A DNA stretch of 64,000 nt from Ignavibacteriota bacterium (GCA_016218085.1 JACREY010000012.1:434001-498000); one strand, 5' to 3'; shown: positions 9,680 through 20,375, counted from the stretch's first letter. Notes: generated by a model not told the origin, from the letters alone. Numbers and translations: made by a program.

Positions 9680-10411
9680 ATGAAAAGAACAATAATACTA
9701 TTTTTTGTATTAATGGTTTCTGTATTTGTAATTCAGGAGTCAAAAGCACAGGGTTTCACTCCTCCGAAAATTATTTACGGAATTTCACTTGACGGGAATT
9801 TTGCAACCAATGATGCTCATGGAACGAATTTTACAACAGATCCAAATGTTTACGGTATGATTTGGGGAAGAGGGGTATCAGCTTATACAAAATTCGGACT
9901 GGGCATAAGAAAGAATCACAGGATAACCCTGAGTGCAACATATAATAAAATGATAAACAGAGAAGCGGCTTCTATACCTTTCTTTGTATTTGTTCCTGAT
10001 AACGGTGAAAAATATACAAATTATACTATTATGTCAGGTGCTTTAGGGTATGAATATGCGTTTAACCCAAGATGTAAAAGCAAGCAGTTCATAGGATTTG
10101 GTGTTACTTTCAACTATCTGACTTCAGATGATCAATCTTTTATCAAATTTGACCCTGCATTTAGAATGGGCGCACAGATAACAACGGGCTATGAGTTCTG
10201 CCTTGATAAAAATTTTAAATACGGACTTTCAATCGGATTGAAATATAATCTGCAGAATATTCTTGGTAAATCAAACGGAACACCGAATATAGACCTTAAC
10301 GACGGTCCTGATTCTCCGGGCCCATCATTCTGGAGAAGAATCGGAGTACTTTCAATAAATCTCGGATTTAATTTCTATACTGGTGTTGAACCTTACAGGG
10401 GTGTCAAATAA
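9680..10411 (+). CDS. outer membrane beta-barrel family protein
   Basis: A 243-aa secreted protein with an N-terminal signal peptide ('MKRTIILFFVLMVSVF' to 'ESKAQG'). The mature part is rich in Gly, Tyr, Phe and Asn, has alternating hydrophobic patterns, and ends on an aromatic-rich strand ('LSINLGFNFYTGVEP'), consistent with an eight-stranded outer membrane barrel of the OmpA/OmpX size class. No specific family is recognised. It follows the Wzi-like gene by 75 bases and ends just before a bidirectional terminator, so it closes the polysaccharide transcription unit or is a separate small unit. The function is unknown; a surface structural or transport role is a guess. Confidence 0.6.
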   Translation: MKRTIILFFVLMVSVFVIQESKAQGFTPPKIIYGISLDGNFATNDAHGTNFTTDPNVYGMIWGRGVSAYTKFGLGIRKNHRITLSATYNKMINREAASIPFFVFVPDNGEKYTNYTIMSGALGYEYAFNPRCKSKQFIGFGVTFNYLTSDDQSFIKFDPAFRMGAQITTGYEFCLDKNFKYGLSIGLKYNLQNILGKSNGTPNIDLNDGPDSPGPSFWRRIGVLSINLGFNFYTGVEPYRGVK

Positions 10412-10433
10412 AACTCAATAATTTAAATTTTTT

Positions 10434-10470
10434 AAAAAAGCCCTCCGGTGTACAACTGAGGGCTTTTTTA
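10434..10470. terminator. bidirectional Rho-independent terminator
   Basis: A 7-bp G/C-rich stem pairs AGCCCTC (10439-10445) with GAGGGCT (10458-10464). A run of A precedes it and a run of T follows, so it can work on both strands. It separates the plus-strand barrel gene ending at 10411 from the convergent MetH-like gene, whose stop codon (10468-10470) lies in the T tract. Confidence 0.88.
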
Positions 10471-12186
10471 TTTTATAAAGAAATATTTTGCTTCAGGGTG
10501 GTGGCAGATAATTGCATTGGTCGACTGTTCGGGTACCATCTGCCATTCTTCGGTTAATGTGACTCCGATTCTTTCGGGTTTTAAAATCTCGAAAAGAATA
10601 CTGTTATCTTCTAGATTCGGGCAGGCAGGGTATCCGAATGAATACCTGGAACCCTGGTACCCCTGCTGGAAAATCTTTTTCATATCGTTTGAATCCCTGC
10701 CTTCAATCTTCAACTCTTTCCTGATAATTTTATGCCAGTATTCGGCAAGCGCCTCAGCAGTTTCTACCGATAGTCCGTGAAAGTAAAGATATTCCCGGTA
10801 TTTGTTGCTGTTATATAAGTCCTGAGCATATTCTGTCGCTTTGCTGCCGACAGTTACTATCTGGAATGCTGCTGTATCGTACTGTCCCGATTTCTTCGAT
10901 TTGAAATAATCACTTATGCATAAATGTTTTTCTGAATTCTGCCTCGGGAAAGTGAACCGAGTCCATTCTTCAAGTCCGTTGAATTCAAAATCTTTCCATT
11001 CGCTGTAAAGATTTTCCCCGGAGAAATTTTTCGGTTTGTAAATTATTAAATCATTGCCGTCAGAGTTGCAGGGAAAGTATCCGTATATAACTTCGGGAAT
11101 AAGAAGTTTTTCCCTTTTTGCTTTCAGCTTAAGCTCGTTGAATACGGGAATAATTTCATTTTTAATCAGCTCTTCATATTCGGAATCGGGTTTTGATTTA
11201 TCTTTATATACGTTCCAGCTGCCTCTGAAAAGTGCAATCTCATTTATATACTCATAAACCTTATCAATCGGAATATTACTAACTGTTTTGCTGCCCCAGA
11301 AGGGTGGAGGAGGTACGGGATTCTCCTTTGAAATATTCGATATATCTGTGCTTTTTTTTCCTGCCTGTTCGTTTTTTTTACTTTCCCTGATTCTCGGATC
11401 AACATAGATTTCAAGTTTAGGTTTTTCGCCTTTTTTCTTGTGTTCGAGGATAAATTCCATATACTTCAGGCCATCGAAAGCATCATTTGCATAATAAACA
11501 TCGCCAGTGTACATGCTCCTTAAATCTCCTTCCACAAATCTTTTGTTAAGCGCCGCGCCTCCAAGGACTACAGGATAATCCATTCCTCTTTCATTCATAA
11601 GTTCCAGATTTTCTTTCATAATTGCAGTAGACTTTACCAAGAGTCCGCTCATTCCGATTGCGTCGGCTTTATGCTCTTTAAATGCGCTGAGAATATTTTC
11701 AAGCGGGCATTTTATTCCAAGGTTGATTACTTTGTATCCGTTATTGGTTAAAATGATATCGACAAGATTTTTTCCTATATCGTGCACATCACCTTTCACT
11801 GTCGCAAGAACCATTACACCTTTTGAAGATTCCCCTTCGATTTTTTCCATATGGGGTTCAAGAATGCTTACCGCCGTCTTCATACATTCGGCAGACTGAA
11901 GGACAAACGGAAGCTGCATCTGTCCGGAACCGAAAAGCTCGCCTACAACTTTCATACCGTCTAGCAGTATGTCGTTGATTATTTCAAGCGCGGAGTATTT
12001 TTTCAGGGCAGAGGCAAGGTCCTTGTCTATACCAATCTTATCACCGTCAATAATTCTGTTTTTCAGGGTTTCCTCAACTGATAGTTGCTTCTTCTCTGCG
12101 CTTGCGGCTTTTTCCGTTTTCTCTTTAGAGTAATAAGCCATCAATTCGGTAAGAGGGTCATATACACATTTTATTTCTTTTGCCAT
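10468..12186 (-). CDS. metH: C-terminal half of cobalamin-dependent methionine synthase (cap + B12-binding + activation domains)
   Basis: A 572-aa protein that matches only the last three modules of MetH. The cap domain (about residues 35-115) has 'LLDGMKVVGELFGSGQM'. The B12-binding Rossmann domain (about 120-255) carries 'VKGDVHDIGKN' with His135, the lower cobalt ligand. A Pro-rich linker near 290 leads to the reactivation domain, with 'HGLSVETAEALAEYWHK' and the SAM-binding 'RYSFGYPACP' near 514-523. The homocysteine- and folate-binding modules, about 650 residues in E. coli MetH, are absent, and no neighbour supplies them. It either pairs with separately encoded N-terminal subunits elsewhere or serves another corrinoid methyl transfer. 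It is the last gene of an eight-gene minus-strand string, 16 bases after the glutathione peroxidase. Confidence 0.88.
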   Translation of the reverse strand: MAKEIKCVYDPLTELMAYYSKEKTEKAASAEKKQLSVEETLKNRIIDGDKIGIDKDLASALKKYSALEIINDILLDGMKVVGELFGSGQMQLPFVLQSAECMKTAVSILEPHMEKIEGESSKGVMVLATVKGDVHDIGKNLVDIILTNNGYKVINLGIKCPLENILSAFKEHKADAIGMSGLLVKSTAIMKENLELMNERGMDYPVVLGGAALNKRFVEGDLRSMYTGDVYYANDAFDGLKYMEFILEHKKKGEKPKLEIYVDPRIRESKKNEQAGKKSTDISNISKENPVPPPPFWGSKTVSNIPIDKVYEYINEIALFRGSWNVYKDKSKPDSEYEELIKNEIIPVFNELKLKAKREKLLIPEVIYGYFPCNSDGNDLIIYKPKNFSGENLYSEWKDFEFNGLEEWTRFTFPRQNSEKHLCISDYFKSKKSGQYDTAAFQIVTVGSKATEYAQDLYNSNKYREYLYFHGLSVETAEALAEYWHKIIRKELKIEGRDSNDMKKIFQQGYQGSRYSFGYPACPNLEDNSILFEILKPERIGVTLTEEWQMVPEQSTNAIICHHPEAKYFFIK

Positions 12187-12202
12187 TATAAGTTTTTCAG
12201 TT

Positions 12203-12811
12203 TTATTTTGCTGTTTCTTTTTCTATTAAAGATGTTATTTCTTCGTCTTCCGGTTTAACCTTGCTTTTGAATCTACCTGTTACGTTACCTTCCTTGTCAA
12301 TCAAAAACTTTTCGAAGTTCCAGCTGATATCCCCTGCAGGCTCATATTTTACAAGCTTTTCGTATAACGGTGATTTGCTTTCACCGAGCACTTTTATTTT
12401 GTCAAAAAGCTGAAATGTAACGTTGTATTTTGAGGAACAGAATTCCTTAATTTCTTCATTCGTTCCGGGTTCCTGCCCTCCGAAATCGTTGCAGGGAAAT
12501 GCAAGTATCTCAAATCCCTTTTCTTTATACCTGTCATAAATCATCTGCAGTCCTGTATATTGCTTCGTATATCCGCATTTTGATGCAACGTTAACTATAA
12601 GAAGCACCTTGCCTTTATAATCCGAAAGTGAAATTTCCCTGCCGTCTGTTGTTTTAACTTTAATATCGTGAATATTTATCTGCTCACTTTTCATTTCTGT
12701 ATCATTGTCCGTTTTTCCTTCTGTCCGGTCCCCGCATTTGAAACCGAAGTTAAGTAATAAAATTGCGAAAATAATTATTTTTTTCATATGCTTTTTTATA
12801 TGCTTAAACAA
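12203..12811 (-). CDS. glutathione peroxidase-family thiol peroxidase, exported or membrane-anchored
   Basis: Reduces H2O2 or lipid hydroperoxides with thioredoxin or glutathione. The active-site set is visible: peroxidatic cysteine in 'VASKCGYT' (Cys79), glutamine in 'CNDFGGQEPGT' (Gln113), and tryptophan plus asparagine in 'SWNFEKFLID' (Trp164). A hydrophobic segment (about residues 11-22) followed by Cys26 suggests export or a lipoprotein, although the lipobox is poor. Two starts are possible: ATG at 12811, or ATG at 12787, which would give a signal sequence beginning 'MKKIIIFAILLL' and looks more natural. A linker of charged residues follows before the catalytic domain. It is 35 bases downstream of the P-type ATPase gene in the same string. 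The family call is firm; the location is inferred. Confidence 0.9.
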   Translation of the reverse strand: MFKHIKKHMKKIIIFAILLLNFGFKCGDRTEGKTDNDTEMKSEQINIHDIKVKTTDGREISLSDYKGKVLLIVNVASKCGYTKQYTGLQMIYDRYKEKGFEILAFPCNDFGGQEPGTNEEIKEFCSSKYNVTFQLFDKIKVLGESKSPLYEKLVKYEPAGDISWNFEKFLIDKEGNVTGRFKSKVKPEDEEITSLIEKETAK

Positions 12812-12846
12812 AAATGAATAGAAAAAGAATCCTCTGTTCTGAAGAG

Positions 12847-15267
12847 TTACGAAACCAGCTTCTCCCTGATTTTTTGCAGGACAAAAAGAATCATCGAAGT
12901 CAAAACGCTTATCATAATGATTATACTCCAGTGTTCCGGATTAATTCTGTTTATTTCATAGAATATTTTAAGCAGTTGTATAAAAGCAAAAGGTATTCCC
13001 GTAGTCGCAAGGAAAGTGTATATCCCCAGCAGAACTACTGCGTAAAAAATGTAAATGGATTTCTTTTCCTTTGACTCTATTGCCACAATAAGAAAATTCA
13101 CGACTGAAATAAAAATCATAATAGTCATCATTACCATTTCCAGCTCGGAGCCCGATGCTTCAAATGTTTTTGATGTGTAATAATATCCTGCATATCCACC
13201 GGCAAGAATAAGTGCAGACGAGGTGATTACGTATGAAAAAGCATCCCTGATGTAATTCAGGCATTTACTTACATTCCTGTTTCGCATTGTGATTATAAGA
13301 GCGGGAAGGCCGATTGCAAACACATTCAGCAGAGATACCCTTCTCGGAGTGAGTGGAAATTCCAGCGAGAATAAAAGCGAAAACAGGCTCAGGTATATTA
13401 CAAGGAAATTTTTCGTGAGAAATAATTTTGAAACTGAATTTACAGTGTTGACTATCTTATTCCCTTCGTCAAATATCTGTGGAAGGAGTGAAAATTTATT
13501 ATTCAGCAGTATAATATCAGCAACTTCCTTCGTGATAGCACTGCCTTCCTCCATTGCGATTCCCATATCTGACTGTTTTATTGCAGGAAGGTCGTTAACA
13601 CCGTCTCCGATCATCGCGGTATAAATCTTTTCTTTCTTTAGCGTTTTTATTATATCCAGTTTGTGCTCGGGTTTCAGTCTTGAAAAAACCTGTTTACTAA
13701 GGACGACATCTCTGAATTCTTCTTTTGTAAGTTTGTCGAGTTCGTTTCCTGTTACTATCTGTTCCATCTTTATCTTCCAGCCGATTTCGCCGAGTATAGC
13801 CAGTATCGCTTCGCCCGAGTCACCCGATAAAATCTTGAATCTTATTCCGTTTCTATTGAAAAGATTCAGAGCATCGAAAACATCTTTTCTTACAGTATCT
13901 GTTATGGATACGATGCTTATGGGTTCAATCACCAGATTGTTAAGGTTGTCTTTTACCGAATTGATGGAATTAATATTCTTTACAATGCCGAAAAGCAGGT
14001 TCCTGTAAATTCCCAGTCCCCTTTCTTCGTATATTTTTATCGCCGGGTTTTTATTTTCTTCAGGAAGTTTTTCTGTCAGAATATCAAATGCTCCCAGAAT
14101 GTAAAATTCGGATTGCTCTTTAATCTTTAGCTTTATTATGCTGAGCTTGTATGAGGAATTGAACGGAAGCTCTTCGAGGTTTTCTGCCGTCTTATAATAA
14201 TCAAATTCATCGAGCGCCATTACTGTTGCATTCTTTTCCGTTGAGTTATGAGAATAGCTTCCCAGCAGCAGCTTCACTTCCTCATCCGGAATTGTTTTGC
14301 TGAGATTTGTAAATGAATGAATCCTGAGTTTGTTTTCCGTCAGTGTCCCGGTCTTGTCCATGCATACGACCTGTACGTTTGAAAAAGATTCTATTGCGTT
14401 CAGCTTCTGAACGATAGCTCCGATTTTGCTGATTCGGTATACCCCAACCGCAAAAGTAACTGAAGCCATAAGCACAAGTCCCTGTGGAACAAGGGAAATA
14501 AGAATAGTTGCTATCTTTCTGATGAACTCAACAAATTCAATGCTTGGATTTGCATTCCAAACTATTATCTCGATAACGGTTAGCAGCAGGGCAAAGCCAA
14601 AAAGGACCTTCAAAATTAAATTGATTTTTTTCTGAAGAGGGGATGTGGTCAAATTCATTTTTTTTGCAAGCGCGGTCACGGAATTTGCATAACTGCTGTC
14701 TCCGACTTTTTCCGCTTTATAAACACCGCTTCCCGATACACAGAAACTGCCCGACAGGACTTTTTCGTCAATTGTTTTTTCCACGGGAACAGATTCTCCG
14801 GTTAGCAGGGATTCGTCAATCTCCATCAGTTTTGATTTTACCACAACTCCGTCCACGGCAATCTGGTCACCCCGGCCTACAATTATCAAATCATCAACCA
14901 CAATATCTGCAATATTTATGTGAAATATCTCTCCGCCCCTAATCACGTCTATTCTCTTTTTGAGAAGCAGGTTCACTTTATCCAGTGCGCGCTTTGATTT
15001 TATTTCCTGGTAAATTGCAATGAATGTATTTGTGAAAGCTATGGTAAGTATTCCGATTGAATCCAGCAGAAGCCTTTCATCCCTGTTGGTTATGTAAAAG
15101 AAAAGAACGAAAGCAATAATGCCGAATATAATAAAGTTGAAAAGGGAGAATACGTTACTGACGAAAATCTCCTTGATGGTTTTTGTCTTCGGCTTGGAAG
15201 AGAAATTGCTTAACCCTTTGTCCAGCCTCTCCTTTACTTCGTCCGATGTAAGGCCTTTAAATTCCAA
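12847..15267 (-). CDS. cation-translocating P-type ATPase (CtpE-like, substrate uncertain)
   Basis: An 806-aa membrane ATPase with about ten hydrophobic segments. It shows the actuator motif 'LLTGES' (156-159 for TGES), the phosphorylation site 'DKTGTLT' with Asp304, and the hinge 'MIGDGVNDLPAIKQSDMGIA'. No N-terminal heavy-metal domain is present, which excludes typical Cu/Zn/Cd pumps. The TM4 ion-site motif reads 'VPQGL' where Ca2+ pumps and CtpE-type pumps usually have 'PEGL', so the ion-coordinating Glu is replaced by Gln. It resembles the CtpE branch (Ca2+ uptake in mycobacteria), but the Gln makes any substrate call unsafe. It lies 10 bases after pyrG in the minus-strand string. Confidence 0.85.
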   Translation of the reverse strand: MEFKGLTSDEVKERLDKGLSNFSSKPKTKTIKEIFVSNVFSLFNFIIFGIIAFVLFFYITNRDERLLLDSIGILTIAFTNTFIAIYQEIKSKRALDKVNLLLKKRIDVIRGGEIFHINIADIVVDDLIIVGRGDQIAVDGVVVKSKLMEIDESLLTGESVPVEKTIDEKVLSGSFCVSGSGVYKAEKVGDSSYANSVTALAKKMNLTTSPLQKKINLILKVLFGFALLLTVIEIIVWNANPSIEFVEFIRKIATILISLVPQGLVLMASVTFAVGVYRISKIGAIVQKLNAIESFSNVQVVCMDKTGTLTENKLRIHSFTNLSKTIPDEEVKLLLGSYSHNSTEKNATVMALDEFDYYKTAENLEELPFNSSYKLSIIKLKIKEQSEFYILGAFDILTEKLPEENKNPAIKIYEERGLGIYRNLLFGIVKNINSINSVKDNLNNLVIEPISIVSITDTVRKDVFDALNLFNRNGIRFKILSGDSGEAILAILGEIGWKIKMEQIVTGNELDKLTKEEFRDVVLSKQVFSRLKPEHKLDIIKTLKKEKIYTAMIGDGVNDLPAIKQSDMGIAMEEGSAITKEVADIILLNNKFSLLPQIFDEGNKIVNTVNSVSKLFLTKNFLVIYLSLFSLLFSLEFPLTPRRVSLLNVFAIGLPALIITMRNRNVSKCLNYIRDAFSYVITSSALILAGGYAGYYYTSKTFEASGSELEMVMMTIMIFISVVNFLIVAIESKEKKSIYIFYAVVLLGIYTFLATTGIPFAFIQLLKIFYEINRINPEHWSIIIMISVLTSMILFVLQKIREKLVS

Positions 15268-15277
15268 TAATAAATAA

Positions 15278-16900
<1,623 letters not shown>

Positions 16901-16915
16901 TTATGTTTATGCAAA

Positions 16916-17407
16916 TTATTTGATTTTCGCGTAAAGTTTTGAATTGTAAAAAGTGTTTCCTTTCTTATGGCTCTTTCTTAAATATCCTTCATATTCATAT
17001 CCGCATTTTTCCAGAACTCTTTCGGATGATTCATTGCCTTCGAAAACGAATGCCTGTATCCTCTCAATCATAAGTTCTTCGAATGCAAGTTTTGTAATTT
17101 TATTCAGGGCTTCGGCAGCATATCCCTTTCCCCAATGCTTTTCAGAAATCCAGTATCCGACTTCACAGCTGTGCTCATACCTTTTATGAATGCCGATTCC
17201 ACCTATTAATTCACTTTCAAGCTCTATCGCAAACAGGAAGTTATCTTTTTTCTCTTCACTCTCCCTGCAAAACTCCAGCCATTTCCTTGCATCTTCTTCT
17301 TTGTAAGGGTCAACCGGAAGAAAGAGCCACATGCTTATTTTCCTGTTGTTCAGGTTTTCCAGCAATGCAGGAATATGTTTTTCGGAGTATTTAACGAGTT
17401 TAAGCAA
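16916..17407 (-). CDS. GNAT family N-acetyltransferase (RimJ/RimL type)
   Basis: A 163-aa single-domain acetyltransferase that uses acetyl-CoA. The acetyl-CoA-binding loop is visible as 'VGYWISEKHWGKGYAAEAL' (Q/RxxGxG/A region), followed by 'ERIQAFVFEGNESSERVLEKCGY', the strand-helix pair typical of the RimJ/RimL subgroup that acetylates ribosomal-protein N termini or small amines. Its start overlaps the end of kdsB by 8 bases, so translation is probably coupled. The acceptor cannot be predicted. Length and motifs are complete. Confidence 0.88.
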   Translation of the reverse strand: MLKLVKYSEKHIPALLENLNNRKISMWLFLPVDPYKEEDARKWLEFCRESEEKKDNFLFAIELESELIGGIGIHKRYEHSCEVGYWISEKHWGKGYAAEALNKITKLAFEELMIERIQAFVFEGNESSERVLEKCGYEYEGYLRKSHKKGNTFYNSKLYAKIK

Positions 17408-18143
17408 TTCTTTTCCTGCTTTTTATTTTCGAGTAATCTTCCTTCGTATCCACAGAGAAAGAGTCTGTTTTTGTAATTACTACCTTTATCTTTTCTCCGT
17501 TTTCGAGAATCCTCAGCTGTTCGAGCTTTTCCGATGCTTCGAGCTTTGTCTGATTCAGGTTCTTATATTTCATCAGATATTTCTTTCTGTAAACGTAGAG
17601 CCCTATATGTTTGTAATAATCAGTCTTCCCTCCGTCCCTGTTAAAGGGCAATACCGAGCGCGAAAAATACAGGGCGGTATTATTATTATCGAAAACAACT
17701 TTTACTTTATTAGAATCGCAGATTTCCTTTTTGTCTTTAATCTTTATTGCAAGTGTGGATACGTTAATTTTTTCGTTTGATATCAGAGGCTCGATGGCTT
17801 TATCGATATTTTTGTAATCAATAAACGGCTCATCACCCTGAATGTTCACAACGATATCTGCTTTTATTCTGTTAACTGCTTCGCATATCCTGTCCGTTCC
17901 CGATTTATGCTTCGCGGAAGTCATCACCGCTTTTCCCCCGAATCCCATTACGCAGTTGAAAATTCTTCTGTCGTCCGTAGCCACTATTACTTCCGAAAGA
18001 TAAATTGATTTAACAGCACTTTCATATACGCGCTGAATCATCGGTTTGCCCGAAATCATCAACAGCGGCTTTCCGGGAAGTCTTGTGGATTTGTATCTCG
18101 CGGGAATAACCCCGATTACGATATTTTTATTTGTTCTTTTCAA
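17400..18143 (-). CDS. kdsB: 3-deoxy-manno-octulosonate cytidylyltransferase
   Basis: Activates Kdo as CMP-Kdo for the inner core of LPS. The 247-aa protein begins with the nucleotidyltransferase motif 'IPARYKSTRLPGKPL' and has the KdsB-specific blocks 'VVNIQGDEPFID', 'SGTDRICEA' and 'HIGLYVYRKKYL'. The start is TTG at 18143, which overlaps the end of plsC by 17 bases; no ATG or GTG lies closer to the conserved motif. It shows that the organism makes a Kdo-containing LPS, in agreement with the polysaccharide and outer-membrane genes nearby. It is grouped with pyrG, which provides CTP. Confidence 0.95.
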   Translation of the reverse strand: MKRTNKNIVIGVIPARYKSTRLPGKPLLMISGKPMIQRVYESAVKSIYLSEVIVATDDRRIFNCVMGFGGKAVMTSAKHKSGTDRICEAVNRIKADIVVNIQGDEPFIDYKNIDKAIEPLISNEKINVSTLAIKIKDKKEICDSNKVKVVFDNNNTALYFSRSVLPFNRDGGKTDYYKHIGLYVYRKKYLMKYKNLNQTKLEASEKLEQLRILENGEKIKVVITKTDSFSVDTKEDYSKIKSRKRIA

Positions 18144-18819
18144 TTGTCTTTTCTATTATATCCCTTATTTCATTCAAGAATGTTTTATCTTCCCTGAATT
18201 CCACGGGGTCTCCTAGAATAACCTTTACAATACCGCTTTTAATCTTAAAGCTCTTCTTCGGCAGGATTTTATCCGAACCGATAATTGTAACAGGTACTAT
18301 CTTTTCCTTAACCGCGTTTGCAAGCAAAAATCCACCTCGTTTGAACTCTCCCAGGTTTCCGTCCTTGCTCCTTGTTCCTTCGGGAAAAACTATAAAAGAT
18401 AATCCTTTATCCTTGATTATCCCCGCAGCTTTTCTTATTGCCTCAAAACCGCTTCTGGCATTGCTTCTGTCCACGGGAACATAACCACCCAGATAAACTG
18501 CCCATCCGAAAAACGGAACATATGCAATAGATTTTTTATAAATAAACCTAAGGTTGTTCGGAATCGAGCTTATAAGAACGGGTATATCAAAATAGCTTAA
18601 GTGATTCGAAATGAAAACATACTTTTCCTTTTTATCTATTTTTTCCCTGCCCTCTACTCTTAACCTGACTCCCGCAATAAATAAAACAGCTTTCGAAAAT
18701 GTATTGGAAACAATGTGTGCAGCTTTACCCCCGGAACTTAATAAAAGAAACGGTATTCCCGCACCGGATATTATCGAGCCGGAAATCAAAATCAGCAGGG
18801 CTTTAATTAATGATATCAA
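18127..18819 (-). CDS. plsC: 1-acyl-sn-glycerol-3-phosphate acyltransferase
   Basis: Transfers an acyl chain to lysophosphatidic acid to form phosphatidic acid at the inner membrane. The 230-aa protein has a hydrophobic N terminus (residues 1-30), the catalytic HX4D block 'NHLSYFD' (His73, Asp78), 'VPVDRSNAR', and the substrate-binding 'FPEGTRSKDG' at about 145-154. All four family motifs are present. It lies 3 bases after the isochorismatase-like gene and overlaps kdsB, so membrane lipid and LPS precursor genes are cotranscribed. Acceptor specificity towards other lysolipids cannot be excluded. Confidence 0.93.
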   Translation of the reverse strand: MISLIKALLILISGSIISGAGIPFLLLSSGGKAAHIVSNTFSKAVLFIAGVRLRVEGREKIDKKEKYVFISNHLSYFDIPVLISSIPNNLRFIYKKSIAYVPFFGWAVYLGGYVPVDRSNARSGFEAIRKAAGIIKDKGLSFIVFPEGTRSKDGNLGEFKRGGFLLANAVKEKIVPVTIIGSDKILPKKSFKIKSGIVKVILGDPVEFREDKTFLNEIRDIIEKTIEKNK

Positions 18820-18822
18820 TTC

Positions 18823-19365
18823 TTATTTTACGATTTTAGAAATTTCCTTGAAAGTTACCGTACCCGATATTTCAAGCAGTTCAAACAATATAGATTCATA
18901 AGTCGAAATCAACGCACCTTCCTGCCTCATCCTTTCCACGGCAATTTTTTTATCATTAAGACTTCGTGATGATACGCAATCCTCGATTAATACAGGCCTG
19001 TAACCTTTTTCCAGCAGGTCAATTACAGTCTGAAGTACACATACGTGGGATTCTATTCCGCACACAATAACATTTTTCTTCCCGCTTTTCTTTACGGCAC
19101 TGATAAAATTATCGTCACCGCAGCAGCTGAAAGAAATCTTTTCCATATGGGTATATTCACCCAGCGCCACCTTCACGGGTTCTATTGTATCACCAAGACC
19201 TTTTACGTACTGAGTGGTTACCAGTATTTCTATTCCTATTGCTTTAAGGCCTTTTATCAGCTTGACTATGTTTTCAGTCAGCTTTTCGTTTCCGCTGATG
19301 AAAGGATATAATCTTTTCTGGACATCGATTACAACTGCAATTGTGTCTTCTTTTCTTATTCTCAT
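18823..19365 (-). CDS. isochorismatase-family cysteine hydrolase (YcaC-like)
   Basis: A 180-aa hydrolase with the Asp-Lys-Cys catalytic triad of the family: Asp14 in 'AVVIDVQKRL', Lys76 in 'HMEKISFSCC' and Cys109 in 'CGIESHVCVLQT'. Members hydrolyse amides such as nicotinamide, or isochorismate, and YcaC-like members have unknown substrates. Nothing in the neighbourhood points to siderophore or NAD salvage, so no substrate is proposed. It is the first gene of the eight-gene minus-strand string that runs down to 10468. The upstream region to the divergent PIG-L gene (about 100-135 bases, A/T-rich) should hold its promoter. Confidence 0.87.
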   Translation of the reverse strand: MRIRKEDTIAVVIDVQKRLYPFISGNEKLTENIVKLIKGLKAIGIEILVTTQYVKGLGDTIEPVKVALGEYTHMEKISFSCCGDDNFISAVKKSGKKNVIVCGIESHVCVLQTVIDLLEKGYRPVLIEDCVSSRSLNDKKIAVERMRQEGALISTYESILFELLEISGTVTFKEISKIVK

Positions 19366-19501
19366 AATTTGATGAATTTGATTTAAAATAAAAAATTTTA
19401 ATCAAATATACTTTGTCAAAATTGATAACTTTTATTACCTGATATTAAAGACTTTATATATTAATTCTTTGTTGTTAAATTGCCTGTGCTATAAGTATTC
19501 G

Positions 19502-20218
19502 ATGATTAAATCAAATATGAAAAATAACAAACCGGAAAAATGCATTCTTGCAATAGGCGCACATCCGGATGACCTCGAATTCGGTTGTCCTGTTATGGTA
19601 AATAATTTAATAAGGGAAGGTTACGCAGCTTATTATGTTATTCTTACTAACGGAGAAAACGGATGCAAGAAAAAAGTGAAAACCGTAAATGACCGTATCA
19701 GCATAAGGAAAAAAGAGCAGCTTGCTGCGGCAAAGAAAATCGGAGTTAAAAAAGTATATTTTTTCGGCGAAAAAGACGGTTTTCTCGAATATAAAGAAAC
19801 TATCAGGAAAAAACTTACCCTGTTGATAAAAGCATTAAAGCCTGAATTAGTCTTTTCATTTGACCCTGCCAATCAGGAGTTTACAAGCATAAATCTTTTT
19901 CACCGTGACCACAGGACTTCGGCATTGCTTACATTCGATGCGGTTTTTGCCGCTAAAAACGAGTTTATTTATCCCCATAAAAACGGACTTCATAAGGTTG
20001 AAAAAATGTATTTCTTCGGTACTAATAATCCTAATTATTTTCTGGATATTTCGGGTAAAATTGATTTCAAGCTGGATGTACTTTCATCTTATAAATCACA
20101 GTTTCCTGATTTTCCGAACTTTGCATCATTCTTTAAGGAAAATCTCATCAGCCGCCACCCTGACTATGAGTTTTCTGAAGCATTCAGGATTATGGATATT
20201 GTGCAGATAAGCTTTTGA
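19502..20218 (+). CDS. PIG-L/LmbE-like deacetylase
   Basis: A zinc-dependent N-deacetylase of the LmbE/PIG-L fold, which removes acetyl groups from N-acetylglucosamine-type substrates. The N-terminal metal motif 'AIGAHPDDLEFGCP' and the third metal histidine in 'FHRDHRTSAL' are visible, and the protein is a usual 239 aa from the chosen start. The open frame reaches back to a TTG at 19469, but ATG 19502 or ATG 19517 place the start within 10-20 residues of the first motif, as is normal. It is divergent from the isochorismatase-like gene and followed by a weak hairpin. A role in LPS, glycolipid or low-molecular-weight thiol synthesis (BshB-like) is possible; the sequence does not decide. Confidence 0.87.
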   Translation: MIKSNMKNNKPEKCILAIGAHPDDLEFGCPVMVNNLIREGYAAYYVILTNGENGCKKKVKTVNDRISIRKKEQLAAAKKIGVKKVYFFGEKDGFLEYKETIRKKLTLLIKALKPELVFSFDPANQEFTSINLFHRDHRTSALLTFDAVFAAKNEFIYPHKNGLHKVEKMYFFGTNNPNYFLDISGKIDFKLDVLSSYKSQFPDFPNFASFFKENLISRHPDYEFSEAFRIMDIVQISF

Positions 20219-20246
20219 ACTGTGAATAGTGCAATAATTATGTAAA

Positions 20247-20276
20247 GTAAAGCTTTTTCAAAGCTTTTACGTTTTA
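20247..20276 (+). terminator. weak hairpin, possible terminator
   Basis: GTAAAGCTTT (20247-20256) can pair with AAAGCTTTTAC (20260-20270) with a one-base bulge, and GTTTTAA follows. The stem is A/T-rich and the T run is short, so termination is only possible, not clear. Confidence 0.35.
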
Positions 20277-20375
20277 ACAAAATAATTTTTTCCCTATTTC
20301 ATTTTTTTATATTATTTAAAACGTTAATTTGCATATTAATAAGGGTATTATATAAATTAATCAGGTGTCTTGCTT

